DNA of 47,456 bases from Rariglobus sp967755175 (lineage in GTDB: Bacteria; Verrucomicrobiota; Verrucomicrobiia; Opitutales; Opitutaceae), in the NCBI GenBank assembly GCA_967755175.1, contig CBRAFO010000018.1:1-47456 (forward strand). Direction: 5' to 3'. Position numbers and translations under genes: made by a program. The notes beneath the pieces are model-generated. The model was not told the origin of the DNA, did no database searches, and saw nothing but the letters and a program-made list of their open reading frames with translations. Shown in pieces: positions 32,850-41,563 of this stretch. The stretch's first letter is position 1. Every line of letters starts with the position of its first letter.

Positions 32850-33692
32850 TTACCTCTGTGGCGTGCCTTTGTGGGATGCCGGTTCTTGGGCGAGCGCCGT
32901 GTGTTTGAACTGAGGGTTCTCGGCCGCGAGGTCGTCGCGCGGCTCATAGCCGATGAGGGCCCGGGCGTCCGACAGATCAAGCCGCTTGAAACGATTGTTA
33001 CTCAGGCCGTGGAAGATCGCGAACCGCAGTGTCTCATCATCAACACAGCGCACGATCAATTGCGTGAGGTCTCTTCGGGAAACGAACGCATCCAACAGTC
33101 CGGCGTTGTCCGAGTCGGCGGCAATGGTGAGCGGCTGAAACGCTCCGATGCGCAGCACGATCACTGACATACCTTCCTGCTCCGCAAAATAGCGGCCGAG
33201 CGCTTCGCCGAAGCACTTCGAAACGCCGTAGAGATCGCCCGGGTTTACCGGCTCACTGGTCTTCACCTGAACGTCGACCGGGTAGCCGGAAACCGCATGG
33301 ATAGAGGAGGCATAGACCACGCGCCGAATCCCAGCCATTCGCGCCGCCGACATGAGGTTGTAGGTGCCGATAATGTTGGACTGAAGCAGACTGTTCCAAT
33401 GGGCATTGGGATTCGCATCGCCCGCCAAATGGACGACCGTATCCATGCCTTGGCAGAGTTCGATCAATCGTGGGCGGTCGTTTAGATTCGCCTCAACGAC
33501 TTCGCCGAACCTCGTTAATTTTTCCGTATCAGAACTGTCCGGACGCACCATGAGGCGACGCACGTGATGGGCCGGCGCATGTTCGGAATAATAGGAGCCG
33601 ATGTGACCGCTCGCCCCCGTGACTAGCACGTGATGAACCCGCGTCGTCTTCAGCTTGCTGAACGTTTCGCTGGGCGTGAAGGAGAGCGGCAT
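32850..33692 (-). CDS. NAD-dependent epimerase/dehydratase (extended SDR)
   Basis: A 280-residue extended SDR. The cofactor motif is VLVTGASGHIGSYYSEH, with VVHLAGDANPNAHW and the catalytic Ser-Tyr-Lys in VYASSIHAVSGYP and YGVSKCFGEALGRYF. The sequence RIGAFQP and the short C-terminal half resemble uronate-dehydrogenase-like enzymes, which oxidise hexuronates, but the substrate is not certain. The ATG at 33692 was chosen; 33710 is also open. It lies 163 bases downstream of the ethylene-receptor-like kinase on the same strand. Confidence 0.88.
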   Translation of the reverse strand: MPLSFTPSETFSKLKTTRVHHVLVTGASGHIGSYYSEHAPAHHVRRLMVRPDSSDTEKLTRFGEVVEANLNDRPRLIELCQGMDTVVHLAGDANPNAHWNSLLQSNIIGTYNLMSAARMAGIRRVVYASSIHAVSGYPVDVQVKTSEPVNPGDLYGVSKCFGEALGRYFAEQEGMSVIVLRIGAFQPLTIAADSDNAGLLDAFVSRRDLTQLIVRCVDDETLRFAIFHGLSNNRFKRLDLSDARALIGYEPRDDLAAENPQFKHTALAQEPASHKGTPQR

Positions 33693-33855
33693 ACCCGCCA
33701 CTATAACCATTACGAGACGGCTCGTGCATCGGGTCTCGTTCTTGGATCAACACAGGTAAATTCACGTCTTCACGCGTATGCGGCGCGAACGCGTTACGAG
33801 AGGCTTGGCGCGGCGCGCTGTTGCCTACGTGTTTTCGTGGAGGCGATCGTTGAGT

Positions 33856-35085
33856 TTACCGCTGAGACACCGGAGCCGTGCGCCCGGTGCTGGCGTGAGA
33901 TAGCACGACCGTGAAGCGCGTGCCGGTGCCTTTAGGCGCGGGACCGGCACTGATCTTACCGTTCATGCGTTCAACAGCCCGATGGACGATCGATAGTCCG
34001 ATGCCGGTGCCCGAGTGCTCGGGATGGAATCGCTCGAAAAGTCCGAAGATGCGGCCCTGCGCCTCGGGAGGAAGTCCGATGCCATTATCGGTGAAGAAGA
34101 CCATTACGCTGTCGGCGGTGATCTCGGTGGAAATGTCCAGCCGGGGTTGCGCGTCCGGTGCGACAAACTTGATCCCGTTACCGATCAGGTTTTGAAAAAC
34201 GACCTGTAGCATCGTCGGGTCGCCGAGCACGATAGGCAGCGGACCGGTTGCTGCGATGGTGGCATTTCGATCGACGATCTCCGTATTCATCAGCGCGGTG
34301 GTCGCGCGTAAGACTCCATCGAGAGGGACGGCGGTCAGTTGCATTTTTTGCCGTCCGATGACCGCGTATTTCAAGAGGTCTGAGATGAGGTCGTCCATCT
34401 TGGCGACGGATGTCTGAATGCGCTCCAGATGCTCCATCGCCAGCGGGGAGAGTTCGTCGGCACAGTCCTCGAGCAGGATCTGGCTGAAGCCGGAGATGCC
34501 GCGCAACGGGCTGCGTAAATCATGAGCGACCGAGTAGTTGAACCGCTCCAGTTCTTGGTTGAGTTGTTCGATCTCGATGCGGCGTTTCTCGCTCTGACGC
34601 GCGGCGTCGATCAGACTGAAAATCTTGGGCACGAGAGGGAATAGCGCGATCGCCGTGGCGAGGGAGGCAGCGGCAGTCAGCACCTTGATGTAGCCAGAGA
34701 GCCAGTAAACCGGCCTCCAGATTACCCACACTTCCATGAAGTGGGTGAAGCCGCACGAGATGATGAAGATTCCGAAAGCCAGAAATACCCAATGGAACGG
34801 AATGCCTTTGCTCGCCTTGTAAACGAGGTAACCGAGCGTCACTGAGATGGAAACGTAAGCCAGTCCGATCACCGAGTCGGAGACCACGTGCAACCATACG
34901 AGCTTGGGGTTGCTTAGATAGCAAAACTCATGGGGCATCCCGATGCGCGAGAAGACCGGAATCCCTAGCGCTTCAAAGAGGAGCACGCCAAGGAGAACGG
35001 CACCGCCGATAGCGACGCTCCAGCGGAAAAACGGTTGAGCAAACCAGCGAGGGGTCGCGGGTTTGGAAGAGGAGGTGGAGGACAT
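33856..35085 (-). CDS. Histidine kinase with ethylene-receptor-type membrane domain
   Basis: A 409-residue kinase. After one extra N-terminal span (about residues 20-42) come three spans matching the ethylene-binding domain of plant ETR1 and of cyanobacterial homologues: VWLHVVSDSVIGLAYVSI (Asp70, Tyr77), FGIFIISCGFTHFMEVW (Cys111, His115) and SGYIKVLTAAASLATAI. In ETR1 the copper ligands Cys65 and His69, with Asp25 and Tyr32, have the same spacing. A short coiled coil leads to His188 (VAHDLRSPLRGISGFSQILL), then NLIGNGIKFV, FTDNGIGLP and HSGTGIGLSI. No GAF domain is present. The start overlaps the regulator's stop by one base, so the pair is one operon. Confidence 0.9.
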   Translation of the reverse strand: MSSTSSSKPATPRWFAQPFFRWSVAIGGAVLLGVLLFEALGIPVFSRIGMPHEFCYLSNPKLVWLHVVSDSVIGLAYVSISVTLGYLVYKASKGIPFHWVFLAFGIFIISCGFTHFMEVWVIWRPVYWLSGYIKVLTAAASLATAIALFPLVPKIFSLIDAARQSEKRRIEIEQLNQELERFNYSVAHDLRSPLRGISGFSQILLEDCADELSPLAMEHLERIQTSVAKMDDLISDLLKYAVIGRQKMQLTAVPLDGVLRATTALMNTEIVDRNATIAATGPLPIVLGDPTMLQVVFQNLIGNGIKFVAPDAQPRLDISTEITADSVMVFFTDNGIGLPPEAQGRIFGLFERFHPEHSGTGIGLSIVHRAVERMNGKISAGPAPKGTGTRFTVVLSHASTGRTAPVSQR

Positions 35086-35531
35086 TAAGCGAGGTTGATC
35101 GCGGTGGTGGTGTTAAAACCGGTCCACCAATCGTGCAAAGCCTTGACCATGGGTTCGAGCCGGTTGGGAGCGGTGGATTTCACCACGTAGGAATTGGCGC
35201 CAAGCGAATAGGCGCGATTGATATCTTGGGGAAGAGCGGAGGATGAAAAAACGATCACCGGCAGGCGGTATCCGTCCGGTGTTTCTTGCCGCCAACGCAA
35301 CACCGCGAAGCCATCTTTTTTCGGCATCTTCAAGTCGAGGAGGATGAGGGTTGGCTTGGGGTGCTGAATGCGGTCCACATAAGCGCCGCGTCCCTGAACG
35401 TAATCGATGAGATCGTCTCCGTTGGAAACGTGGACCATCTGGAAAGCGGAGCTTGCCCGGCGTAACGCACGCGCGAGAAGCAGCGCGTCCGACGCATCGT
35501 CTTCTGCAACCAGTAAGACGTTTTTTGGCAT
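35085..35531 (-). CDS. Single-domain response regulator (Rcp1 type) 4, partner of the ethylene-receptor-like kinase
   Basis: A 148-residue receiver. The acidic residues are in NVLLVAEDDASDALLLARAL, the phospho-acceptor Asp in LILLDLKMPKKDGFAVLRW, the Ser/Thr position in VIVFSSSALPQDINRAYSLG and the Lys in NSYVVKSTAP, where Ser replaces the usual Pro. It ends within the kinase start (one shared base), so it is first in the operon. The ATG at 35531 starts the domain; the frame stays open far upstream, but over the divergent SDR gene, and is not coding. Its own output target is unknown. Confidence 0.93.
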   Translation of the reverse strand: MPKNVLLVAEDDASDALLLARALRRASSAFQMVHVSNGDDLIDYVQGRGAYVDRIQHPKPTLILLDLKMPKKDGFAVLRWRQETPDGYRLPVIVFSSSALPQDINRAYSLGANSYVVKSTAPNRLEPMVKALHDWWTGFNTTTAINLA

Positions 35532-35685
35532 GCGCGGATTAATGTATTCGCGGTGCTTTAAGGCAAGCGGGTTCAGGCAGCGCGGGGTAATGTGCATCGG
35601 ACTATCCCGCCGCTCACGAGCCCGACTGCGCAGCTGGCGAAGGGCCCGGTGGCAGCACTGCTGCTGTCGCGTTAAGATACGTATT

Positions 35686-36555
35686 ATGCCGAAGCTCTCA
35701 CCGGAAGCCCAACGTCCCGCGCCCACGCAGCCTCGGCAGCCCGGTATCGAAGCACAGATGAATCCGCGTCCGCGTGCTGAAGACCCGGGAGCGCGCGGTG
35801 CCGGGAAGCTCGTAGGAAAGGTCGCGCTCATCACGGGTGGCGACAGCGGTATCGGTCGGGCGGTGGCGATCGCGTTTGCACGTGAAGGCGTCGATGTGGC
35901 CATCGCTCATCTCGAGGAAGAGGCGGGCGACGCCGAGGAGACTGCAAAACGCGTCCGTGAATTCGGTCGGCGCTGTATCCTCGTCGAGGGCGACATTGGT
36001 CGTGGCGAGACGTGCCGGGAGATTGTGCGACAAACAGTAAGCGAGGTCGGACGCCTCGACATCCTCATAAACAACGCGGCCGAACAGTATCCGCGCGAAG
36101 ACCTCACTGAGATCAGCGAGGCGCAGTTGGAGCGCACGTTCCGCACAAATATCTTCGCCCAGTTCTATCTGACCAAAGCGGCGCTGCCTCACTTGAAAGC
36201 GGGATCGGTCATCATTAACACCACCTCGGTCACCGCGTATGCCGGCAGTCCTCAATTGATCGACTACTCGTCCACCAAGGGCGCGATTGTTTCCTTCACA
36301 CGTTCGCTGGCTCTGTCGCTGGCGAAGCGCGGCATCCGGGTGAACGCGGTGGCGCCCGGCCCGATTTGGACGCCACTCATTCCTTCGACCTTTCCAAGAG
36401 AGAAGGTAGAGACCTTTGGTGCCGACACGCCGCTTGGGCGCGCCGGTCAACCCGATGAAGTGGCCCCGTGTTATGTGTTCCTTGCCTCGGCCGACAGCGC
36501 CTACATGACCGGCCAAGTCCTGCACCCGAACGGCGGGCGGGTGGTCAATGGCTGA
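35686..36555 (+). CDS. SDR oxidoreductase, YghA/glucose-dehydrogenase-like
   Basis: A 289-residue classical SDR with a 40-residue Pro/Arg-rich N-terminal extension (QRPAPTQPRQPGIEAQMNPR) typical of the YghA/YhdG stress-associated group. The cofactor motif is ALITGGDSGIGRAVAIAFAR, with LINNAAEQYPRED (NNAA variant), NTTSVTAYAGSPQLIDYSST and YSSTKGAIVSF (active-site Tyr-x-x-x-Lys), and VNAVAPGPIWTPLIPS. The substrate is unknown. The ATG at 35686 was chosen from the start of the extension. It is divergent from the ethylene-receptor-like operon with about 150 bases between. Confidence 0.93.
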   Translation: MPKLSPEAQRPAPTQPRQPGIEAQMNPRPRAEDPGARGAGKLVGKVALITGGDSGIGRAVAIAFAREGVDVAIAHLEEEAGDAEETAKRVREFGRRCILVEGDIGRGETCREIVRQTVSEVGRLDILINNAAEQYPREDLTEISEAQLERTFRTNIFAQFYLTKAALPHLKAGSVIINTTSVTAYAGSPQLIDYSSTKGAIVSFTRSLALSLAKRGIRVNAVAPGPIWTPLIPSTFPREKVETFGADTPLGRAGQPDEVAPCYVFLASADSAYMTGQVLHPNGGRVVNG

Positions 36556-36628
36556 TGCAGCAACGCGCGCAGGGCTCTCAGGACGCGGTCCGATTGCGAG
36601 CAGGCACAAGCATGGTTAGGATGAGACC

Positions 36629-37756
36629 ATGTCACTGTCCGCCTCCCTTCGCAGGCGCCCACGCGCTCGGGCAACCTCGCGCGTTTCTCCGCCCGCAGTC
36701 GTAGCGGAAGCGCAGGCAGTCGCGGATGAAGCGGGTCTGCGCTACGTCACGGATCAATCTCCCGGCATCAGGCGCTATCCCTCGGCCGGGGGCGGCTTCG
36801 TCTATCGGGATGTCGGCGGGCGATTGGTCAAAAACGACGAAACGCTGGCTCGCATTCGCAGCCTCGCGATTCCGCCGGCATGGGTGGGCGTGTGGATTTG
36901 TCCGAATGCCCGCGGGCATTTGCAGGCCACGGGACGCGACGCGCGCGGACGCAAACAGCACCGCTATCATCCCAAGTGGCGCGAGACGCGCGACAGCGTG
37001 AAGTTTAATCGCACCATCGCGTTTGGGCGTGCTCTGCCGCGAATACGCCGCCGGGTTGCTCGCGACCTGCGCCGTCCGGGCTTGGGGCGGGAAAAGGTTC
37101 TCGCCGCCATGGTGCGGCTGTTGGAGACGACGCTCATCCGCATCGGCAACGAGGAGTATCTTAAGCAAAACCACTCCGTGGGGCTCAGCACGATGCGTGA
37201 TCGTCACGTGTCGATTAGAGGCGGCGTTATCCACTTCAACTTTCGCGGTAAGGGCGGCAAACGCCACGAGATCGACTTGGAGGATCCGCGGCTCGCGCGA
37301 ATTGTTCGTCGCACGCAGGAGTTGCCCGGTCAGGAACTGTTTCAATACCTCGATGAGAACGACGAGCAGCATAAAGTCTCATCGACCGACTTGAACGCTT
37401 ACCTGCGCGATATCGCTGGCGCGGAGTTTTCGGCCAAGGACTTTCGCACGTGGTCCGCCACCGTGCTTGCCGCTTTGGCTCTGCGTGAATTGGCCCCGTC
37501 CAAAAGCGTGAAGCAGGCCCGCCGTAACCTCGTCTCCGCAATCGAGAACGTTGCTCGCCGACTCGGCAACACGCCAGCGATCTGTCGCAAGTGCTACATC
37601 CATCCCGCCGTCATGGACAGCTACCTCGACGGGAAAACCATTCAAGTAATGAAAGCGCGGGCGGCGGCCGATCTGCACGCGCCGCACTCTGGGCTCAGCG
37701 TGGAGGAGAAAGCAGTGCTCGCGTTCTTGCAGAGCCGCCTCCGCGCAAACCGGTAA
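36629..37756 (+). CDS. DNA topoisomerase IB
   Basis: A 375-residue bacterial type IB topoisomerase, which relaxes supercoils through a 3'-phosphotyrosine link. The catalytic residues are visible: Arg171 in TLIRIGNEEY, Lys208 in NFRGKGGKRHE, Arg273 in KDFRTWSATVLAALAL, Asn314 in RLGNTP and Tyr323 in CRKCYIHPAV. The spacing (37, 65, 41, 9) equals that of the well-studied Deinococcus radiodurans enzyme as I remember its residue numbers. The N-terminal 20 residues are basic and probably disordered. Bacterial TopIB often accompanies NHEJ genes; here Ku/LigD lie about 34 kb away in the same window. Confidence 0.97.
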   Translation: MSLSASLRRRPRARATSRVSPPAVVAEAQAVADEAGLRYVTDQSPGIRRYPSAGGGFVYRDVGGRLVKNDETLARIRSLAIPPAWVGVWICPNARGHLQATGRDARGRKQHRYHPKWRETRDSVKFNRTIAFGRALPRIRRRVARDLRRPGLGREKVLAAMVRLLETTLIRIGNEEYLKQNHSVGLSTMRDRHVSIRGGVIHFNFRGKGGKRHEIDLEDPRLARIVRRTQELPGQELFQYLDENDEQHKVSSTDLNAYLRDIAGAEFSAKDFRTWSATVLAALALRELAPSKSVKQARRNLVSAIENVARRLGNTPAICRKCYIHPAVMDSYLDGKTIQVMKARAAADLHAPHSGLSVEEKAVLAFLQSRLRANR

Positions 37757-37844
37757 ATCCTTGGCCGGTAAAACCCCCACTCCCTGTGCGGGGGGCGGCC
37801 TGCAAGACGCGGGCGATGTTACGAGGTAAATTCTCGGAACCATC

Positions 37845-38018
37845 ATGAGTAAAAAGCCTTCAGTCCCGTCTTCACAGCCGCCTTCGTCGCCGGAGAAGAA
37901 AAAGCAGCAGCCGCCCAAGGAGTCGGCTTCTCAGAGGGCGGATAAGGAAGCGCGCAAGGGAGAACCGCTTAAGGTGGATAGCCCGAAAGACCGGTCCCCC
38001 AAGCAGGAGAATCTTTGA
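37845..38018 (+). CDS. Small disordered Lys/Pro/Ser-rich protein
   Basis: An open frame of 57 codons with ATG at 37845, between the TopIB and glgX genes on the same strand. The product is made almost wholly of Lys, Pro, Ser, Glu, Gln and Arg, with the blocks PEKKKQQPPKE and KDRSPKQENL and no hydrophobic core, so it should be disordered and highly charged. No family is recognised. A GAGG at 37822-37825 is too distant for a good ribosome site. It could be a DNA-binding or stress-protectant tail protein, or not a gene at all. It is followed by a possible terminator at 38079. Confidence 0.45.
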   Translation: MSKKPSVPSSQPPSSPEKKKQQPPKESASQRADKEARKGEPLKVDSPKDRSPKQENL

Positions 38019-38078
38019 CCAAAATCGAGGCGCTCGTCGTCTCGTGAAAAGTTCCGATCAGAAGGTGCTCGCCGGCTG

Positions 38079-38114
38079 GACCAGCCTGCGAAGCCAGGTC
38101 GGTTTTTCTTTTTC
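38079..38114 (+). terminator. Possible terminator between the small disordered protein and glgX
   Basis: A 22-base imperfect hairpin (GACC...GGTC, two mismatches, GCGA tetraloop) is followed by GGTTTTTCTTTTTC. The T run is good but the stem is weak. Confidence 0.4.
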
Positions 38115-38167
38115 ACGGTGCGCGAGATGCAGGCGTTTAGAAAACTCCACCTCCATCGGTAAACGTC

Positions 38168-40363
38168 ATGCGCGCGGTAAGACTCTGGAAAGGCTACTGC
38201 TATCCCCTCGGGGCGACTTGGACCGGGAAAGGGGTGAACTTCGCCTTGTTCTCGCAGCACGCCACCGGTGTGGAGCTCTGCCTGTTTGACCATGCCGATC
38301 GCCCGGAAATCGCACGTGTTCGTCTGACCGAATACACCGATCAAGTCTGGCATGGATTCCTGCCCGATGCGCGCCCCGGACTGCTTTATGGCTACCGGGT
38401 TGAAGGCCCCTACGAACCGGAGAAGGGCCACCGCTTCAACGCGAACAAGCTCCTGCTTGATCCGTATGCGAAGGCGGTCTGCGGCAGCCCTGATCGTTGG
38501 GACGAAATGTTCGGCTATGTGATCGGCCACCCGGACAAGGACCTCTCCTTCGATGATCGCGACAACGCTCTCTTCGCACCCAAGGGCATGGTCGTGGACA
38601 CCAAGTTTAAATGGCGTGATCAAAAGAAACGCATCCGTCGCCCGTTTCACGAGACAGTCATCTATGAACTGCACGTGAAAGGGTTCTCCCGGTTATGGGA
38701 CGAACTGCCCGAGAAACTCAGGGGCACTTACGCCGGCCTTGGTAGCGCCACGGCCATCAAGTATTTCAAAAAGCTCGGGGTCACCGCGCTGGAACTCATG
38801 CCGGTGCACGAGCACGCCGAGTCGAGGCATCTGATCGAAAAGGGGCTCTCCGATTATTGGGGCTACAACACGCTCGGCTTCTTCGCCCCCGAGGGAAACT
38901 TGAGCAGCTGCGGTCACGACGGCTGCCAGGTCCGCGAGTTCAAGACCATGGTCGATAACCTCCATGCAGCGGGCCTCGAGGTCATCCTAGATGTTGTCTA
39001 TAACCACACCGCCGAGGGCAATCACTGGGGGCCGACGCTGAGCTTTCGCGGGATCGACAACGTTAGCTACTACCGCCTCGTGACCGGCCATCCGCGTTAC
39101 TACATGGATTACACCGGGACGGGTAACACGCTCAACGTGCCGCATCCGCGCGTGCTGCAGCTGGTGATGGATAGTCTGCGCTACTGGGTGACCGAGATGC
39201 ACGTGGATGGTTTTCGTTTCGATCTGGCACCGGCACTTGCGCGCGAGCTGCACGAAGTCAGCAAGCTGTCCTCCTTCTTCGACGCCATTCACCAAGACCC
39301 GATCATCTCTCAGGTGAAGCTCATCGCCGAGCCGTGGGACTTGGGCGATGGCGGTTATCAAGTGGGCAACTTCCCTGTGCTCTGGGCGGAGTGGAACGGA
39401 CGCTACCGCGACACGTTGCGCCGCTACTGGAAGGGCGAGCACGGCCGTATGAGCCGCTTTGCCCACCGCTTCTGCGGCAGCGCCGACATCTACCAGAGCA
39501 ATGGAAAAACACCCACCGCCAGCATCAACTTCATCACCGCTCACGACGGGTTCACGTTGCGCGATCTGGTTTCCTTCAACGAAAAACACAACGCGGGCAA
39601 CGGCGAGTGCGGGCGGGATGGCTCCGATAACAACAACTCGTGCAACTGGGGACACGAGGGTCTGGACGCGTCCGCGGAGGTCGAGGTGCTGCGTCGTCGA
39701 ATGATCCGGAATTTCTTCGCGTCACTGCTGCTTTCTCAAGGCGTGCCGATGATTCGTGCGGGCGACGAATACGGCGGCACTCAGCGCGGTAACAACAACG
39801 CCTATTGCCAGGACAACGAGATCAGCTGGCTCGACTGGTCGCGGGACGAGCACGCGAAGCAACTCACCGAGTTCACCAGCCGGCTGATCCACTTTCGGCT
39901 CAAGCACCCGATTCTTCACCAGCCGAATTTCTTTCGCGGACACGATCTGCGTGGCAACGGAGTGAAAGACATCAACTGGCTCAACGCGGACGGCTCGGAG
40001 ATGGACGACAAGGCATGGCAGTCAGATGTCTCCAAGGTCTTTGGAGTGATGCTGTGCGGCGACTCGTTGGATCTGCGCGACTATTACGGCAGGGCAGTCT
40101 GCGATGACACATTCCTCATTTATTTTAACGCCGATTCCGCCGACGTGGCTGTGACGCTGCCGGGTAAAGGCGGAGATCGCGTGCGCTGGTGTCACGTCAT
40201 CAACACGGCGGATGAGGCGGGGTTCGTCGCGGGTGCGCCCACCTATTCGGCCGGTGCGGAACTGCCGCTGATGGCCCATTCGGTCGCTCTCTATGCCCAA
40301 GCGCAAGGCAGCGGGGATGAAGCCCGTTCCTTCAAACAAAGATGGTGGCCCGCCTCGTCATGA
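38168..40363 (+). CDS. glgX: Glycogen debranching enzyme GlgX (isoamylase-type, GH13)
   Basis: A 731-residue enzyme that cuts alpha-1,6 branches of phosphorylase-limited glycogen. The N-terminal CBM48 domain (about residues 8-110) opens with PLGATWTGKGVNFALFSQHA. The GH13 barrel follows: ILDVVYNHTAEG (conserved region I), nucleophile Asp352 in HVDGFRFDLAPAL, acid/base Glu388 in LIAEPWDLG, and Asp460 in FITAHDGFT. The GlgX/isoamylase mark GDEYGGTQRGNNNAYCQDNE is present. The length is normal. The ATG at 38168 was chosen. With PPDK at 45538 it points to reserve glycogen use. Its stop overlaps the start of the next gene (ATGA at 40360). Confidence 0.97.
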   Translation: MRAVRLWKGYCYPLGATWTGKGVNFALFSQHATGVELCLFDHADRPEIARVRLTEYTDQVWHGFLPDARPGLLYGYRVEGPYEPEKGHRFNANKLLLDPYAKAVCGSPDRWDEMFGYVIGHPDKDLSFDDRDNALFAPKGMVVDTKFKWRDQKKRIRRPFHETVIYELHVKGFSRLWDELPEKLRGTYAGLGSATAIKYFKKLGVTALELMPVHEHAESRHLIEKGLSDYWGYNTLGFFAPEGNLSSCGHDGCQVREFKTMVDNLHAAGLEVILDVVYNHTAEGNHWGPTLSFRGIDNVSYYRLVTGHPRYYMDYTGTGNTLNVPHPRVLQLVMDSLRYWVTEMHVDGFRFDLAPALARELHEVSKLSSFFDAIHQDPIISQVKLIAEPWDLGDGGYQVGNFPVLWAEWNGRYRDTLRRYWKGEHGRMSRFAHRFCGSADIYQSNGKTPTASINFITAHDGFTLRDLVSFNEKHNAGNGECGRDGSDNNNSCNWGHEGLDASAEVEVLRRRMIRNFFASLLLSQGVPMIRAGDEYGGTQRGNNNAYCQDNEISWLDWSRDEHAKQLTEFTSRLIHFRLKHPILHQPNFFRGHDLRGNGVKDINWLNADGSEMDDKAWQSDVSKVFGVMLCGDSLDLRDYYGRAVCDDTFLIYFNADSADVAVTLPGKGGDRVRWCHVINTADEAGFVAGAPTYSAGAELPLMAHSVALYAQAQGSGDEARSFKQRWWPASS

Positions 40364-40980
40364 ACTCCGCCACCGCGAACCCCTTTCCTCCTTCCCGATA
40401 TTTCAAAAACGAACATCCGCACTGCACTAAAATGAAACACGAGAAAGCCATGAACGACTGCCACGTGACGACGACGAAACCGAATAGCAAAAAAGCACGG
40501 GCGACCTTGCCCGCGATTTTTTTTAACCGGGAGGGCGAGCCCGAGATGGGCAGCGTGCCGGTGATCGCCCCCGCGTTCAGGAGCGATCCTCGGCCCTTTC
40601 GAGTGCAGGCAGACATCAGCTCCGTTCCGACGGCATTCCCGTTGGATGCGGCCACCGCTTCGAATCGTCTTCGGCGCGCGTTATTTGAAACAGGCCAGTT
40701 ATGCGTGACGACGGCGGACGGGTTGTCCCGGGTGTGTTTCGCCGGAGTAGGTGATCCCGAACGCTTGTTTGTCGAGGCGGTGCCGCGTGAGGTGCCGGTG
40801 CCTTCCTTGGAGTGTGAGTTCCCTGGGTGCTTGTGTTCGCTGACGCAGGCAGAGGCGATCCTGCGGAGGATTTACCGTGGAGAGCGTAGCGAGCGGGTGG
40901 CGGAGTTTCTCAATCAACTCGCCTTCGGCCGTCGCAAACGCCGGGTGCTTGTGAGTGAGCGCCGGATGCATGCCGCTTAG
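40360..40980 (+). CDS. Unknown protein translationally coupled to glgX
   Basis: A 206-residue protein of no recognised family. The first 60 residues are polar and low in structure. The C-terminal half looks folded: LRRALFETGQLCVTTADGLS, CFAGVGDPERLFVEAV, and a helical end with EAILRRIYRGERSERVAEFL and basic GRRKRRVL. It has five Cys, two of them in the segment ECEFPGCLCSLT. The ATG at 40360 overlaps the glgX stop (ATGA), the same arrangement as at 6889, 8699, 21171 and 25790; 40342, 40432 and 40450 are other in-frame ATGs. I cannot rule out that the true start is further in. Confidence 0.5.
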   Translation: MNSATANPFPPSRYFKNEHPHCTKMKHEKAMNDCHVTTTKPNSKKARATLPAIFFNREGEPEMGSVPVIAPAFRSDPRPFRVQADISSVPTAFPLDAATASNRLRRALFETGQLCVTTADGLSRVCFAGVGDPERLFVEAVPREVPVPSLECEFPGCLCSLTQAEAILRRIYRGERSERVAEFLNQLAFGRRKRRVLVSERRMHAA

Positions 40981-41104
40981 GTGCTGCGGTGTAATGGCGG
41001 CGTAAGAGAGCGCGAATATCGCTTGGTCGCGGCGATTGACCGGGGGCTCCTTCGTTGGTGCCCCCGATGCCGGTTTCGCGGGGCGTGTGGTAATTTTCCG
41101 CCTT

Positions 41105-41563
41105 ATGAAAACCATCGATCTTATGCTCAACCAGCACCCGCGTGCCGTGCCCACTTCTCGTGAATCCTATGCGGAGGCGATTTCGGCGCTGGGAATTTGC
41201 GAACAGATTTGCACCTCCTGCGCCGACGCCTGCTTGGGCGAAAGTGAGGACCTAAATCATTTGGTGCGTTGCATCCGGACCAATCTTGATTGCGCAGAGA
41301 TTTGCGCGACCACCGGCCGGCTGCTCACGCGTCAGACCGAGACGGATGGCCCTGTTGTCCAGGCCCAGCTACGCGTATGTGTGCTCGCCTGTCAGGCGTG
41401 TGCCGACGAATGCGCTGCTCACACGTCCATGCACGGACACTGCGCCACCTGCGCCGACACCTGCCGCTATTGTCAGGAATCCTGCAATCGCCTCATCGAC
41501 GTGATATCTTCTTCGGGCGTGCGCGAGGACACGTTTTCGACTGAGGATATCGAGTCACGCTGA
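41105..41563 (+). CDS. Cys-rich four-helix-bundle copper-binding protein (Csp/DUF326-like)
   Basis: A 152-residue protein with 16 Cys spaced as C-x2-C and C-x3-C along helices: LGICEQICTSCADACLGESE, VRCIRTNLDCAEICATTGRL, RVCVLACQACADECAAHTSM and HCATCADTCRYCQESCNRLI. This is the copper-storage-protein/DUF326 four-helix pattern, in which Cys thiolates bind many Cu(I) ions. No signal peptide is visible, so it is likely cytosolic (Csp3-like). The ATG at 41105 was chosen because the frame further upstream lacks Cys and family likeness. Its 3' end overlaps the convergent gene's 3' end by 9 bases. Confidence 0.93.
   Translation: MKTIDLMLNQHPRAVPTSRESYAEAISALGICEQICTSCADACLGESEDLNHLVRCIRTNLDCAEICATTGRLLTRQTETDGPVVQAQLRVCVLACQACADECAAHTSMHGHCATCADTCRYCQESCNRLIDVISSSGVREDTFSTEDIESR

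Noticed and set aside
37768..37800. Hairpin CCCCC...GGGGG after the TopIB gene
   Set aside because: The T run would be on the minus strand and no minus-strand gene ends there.
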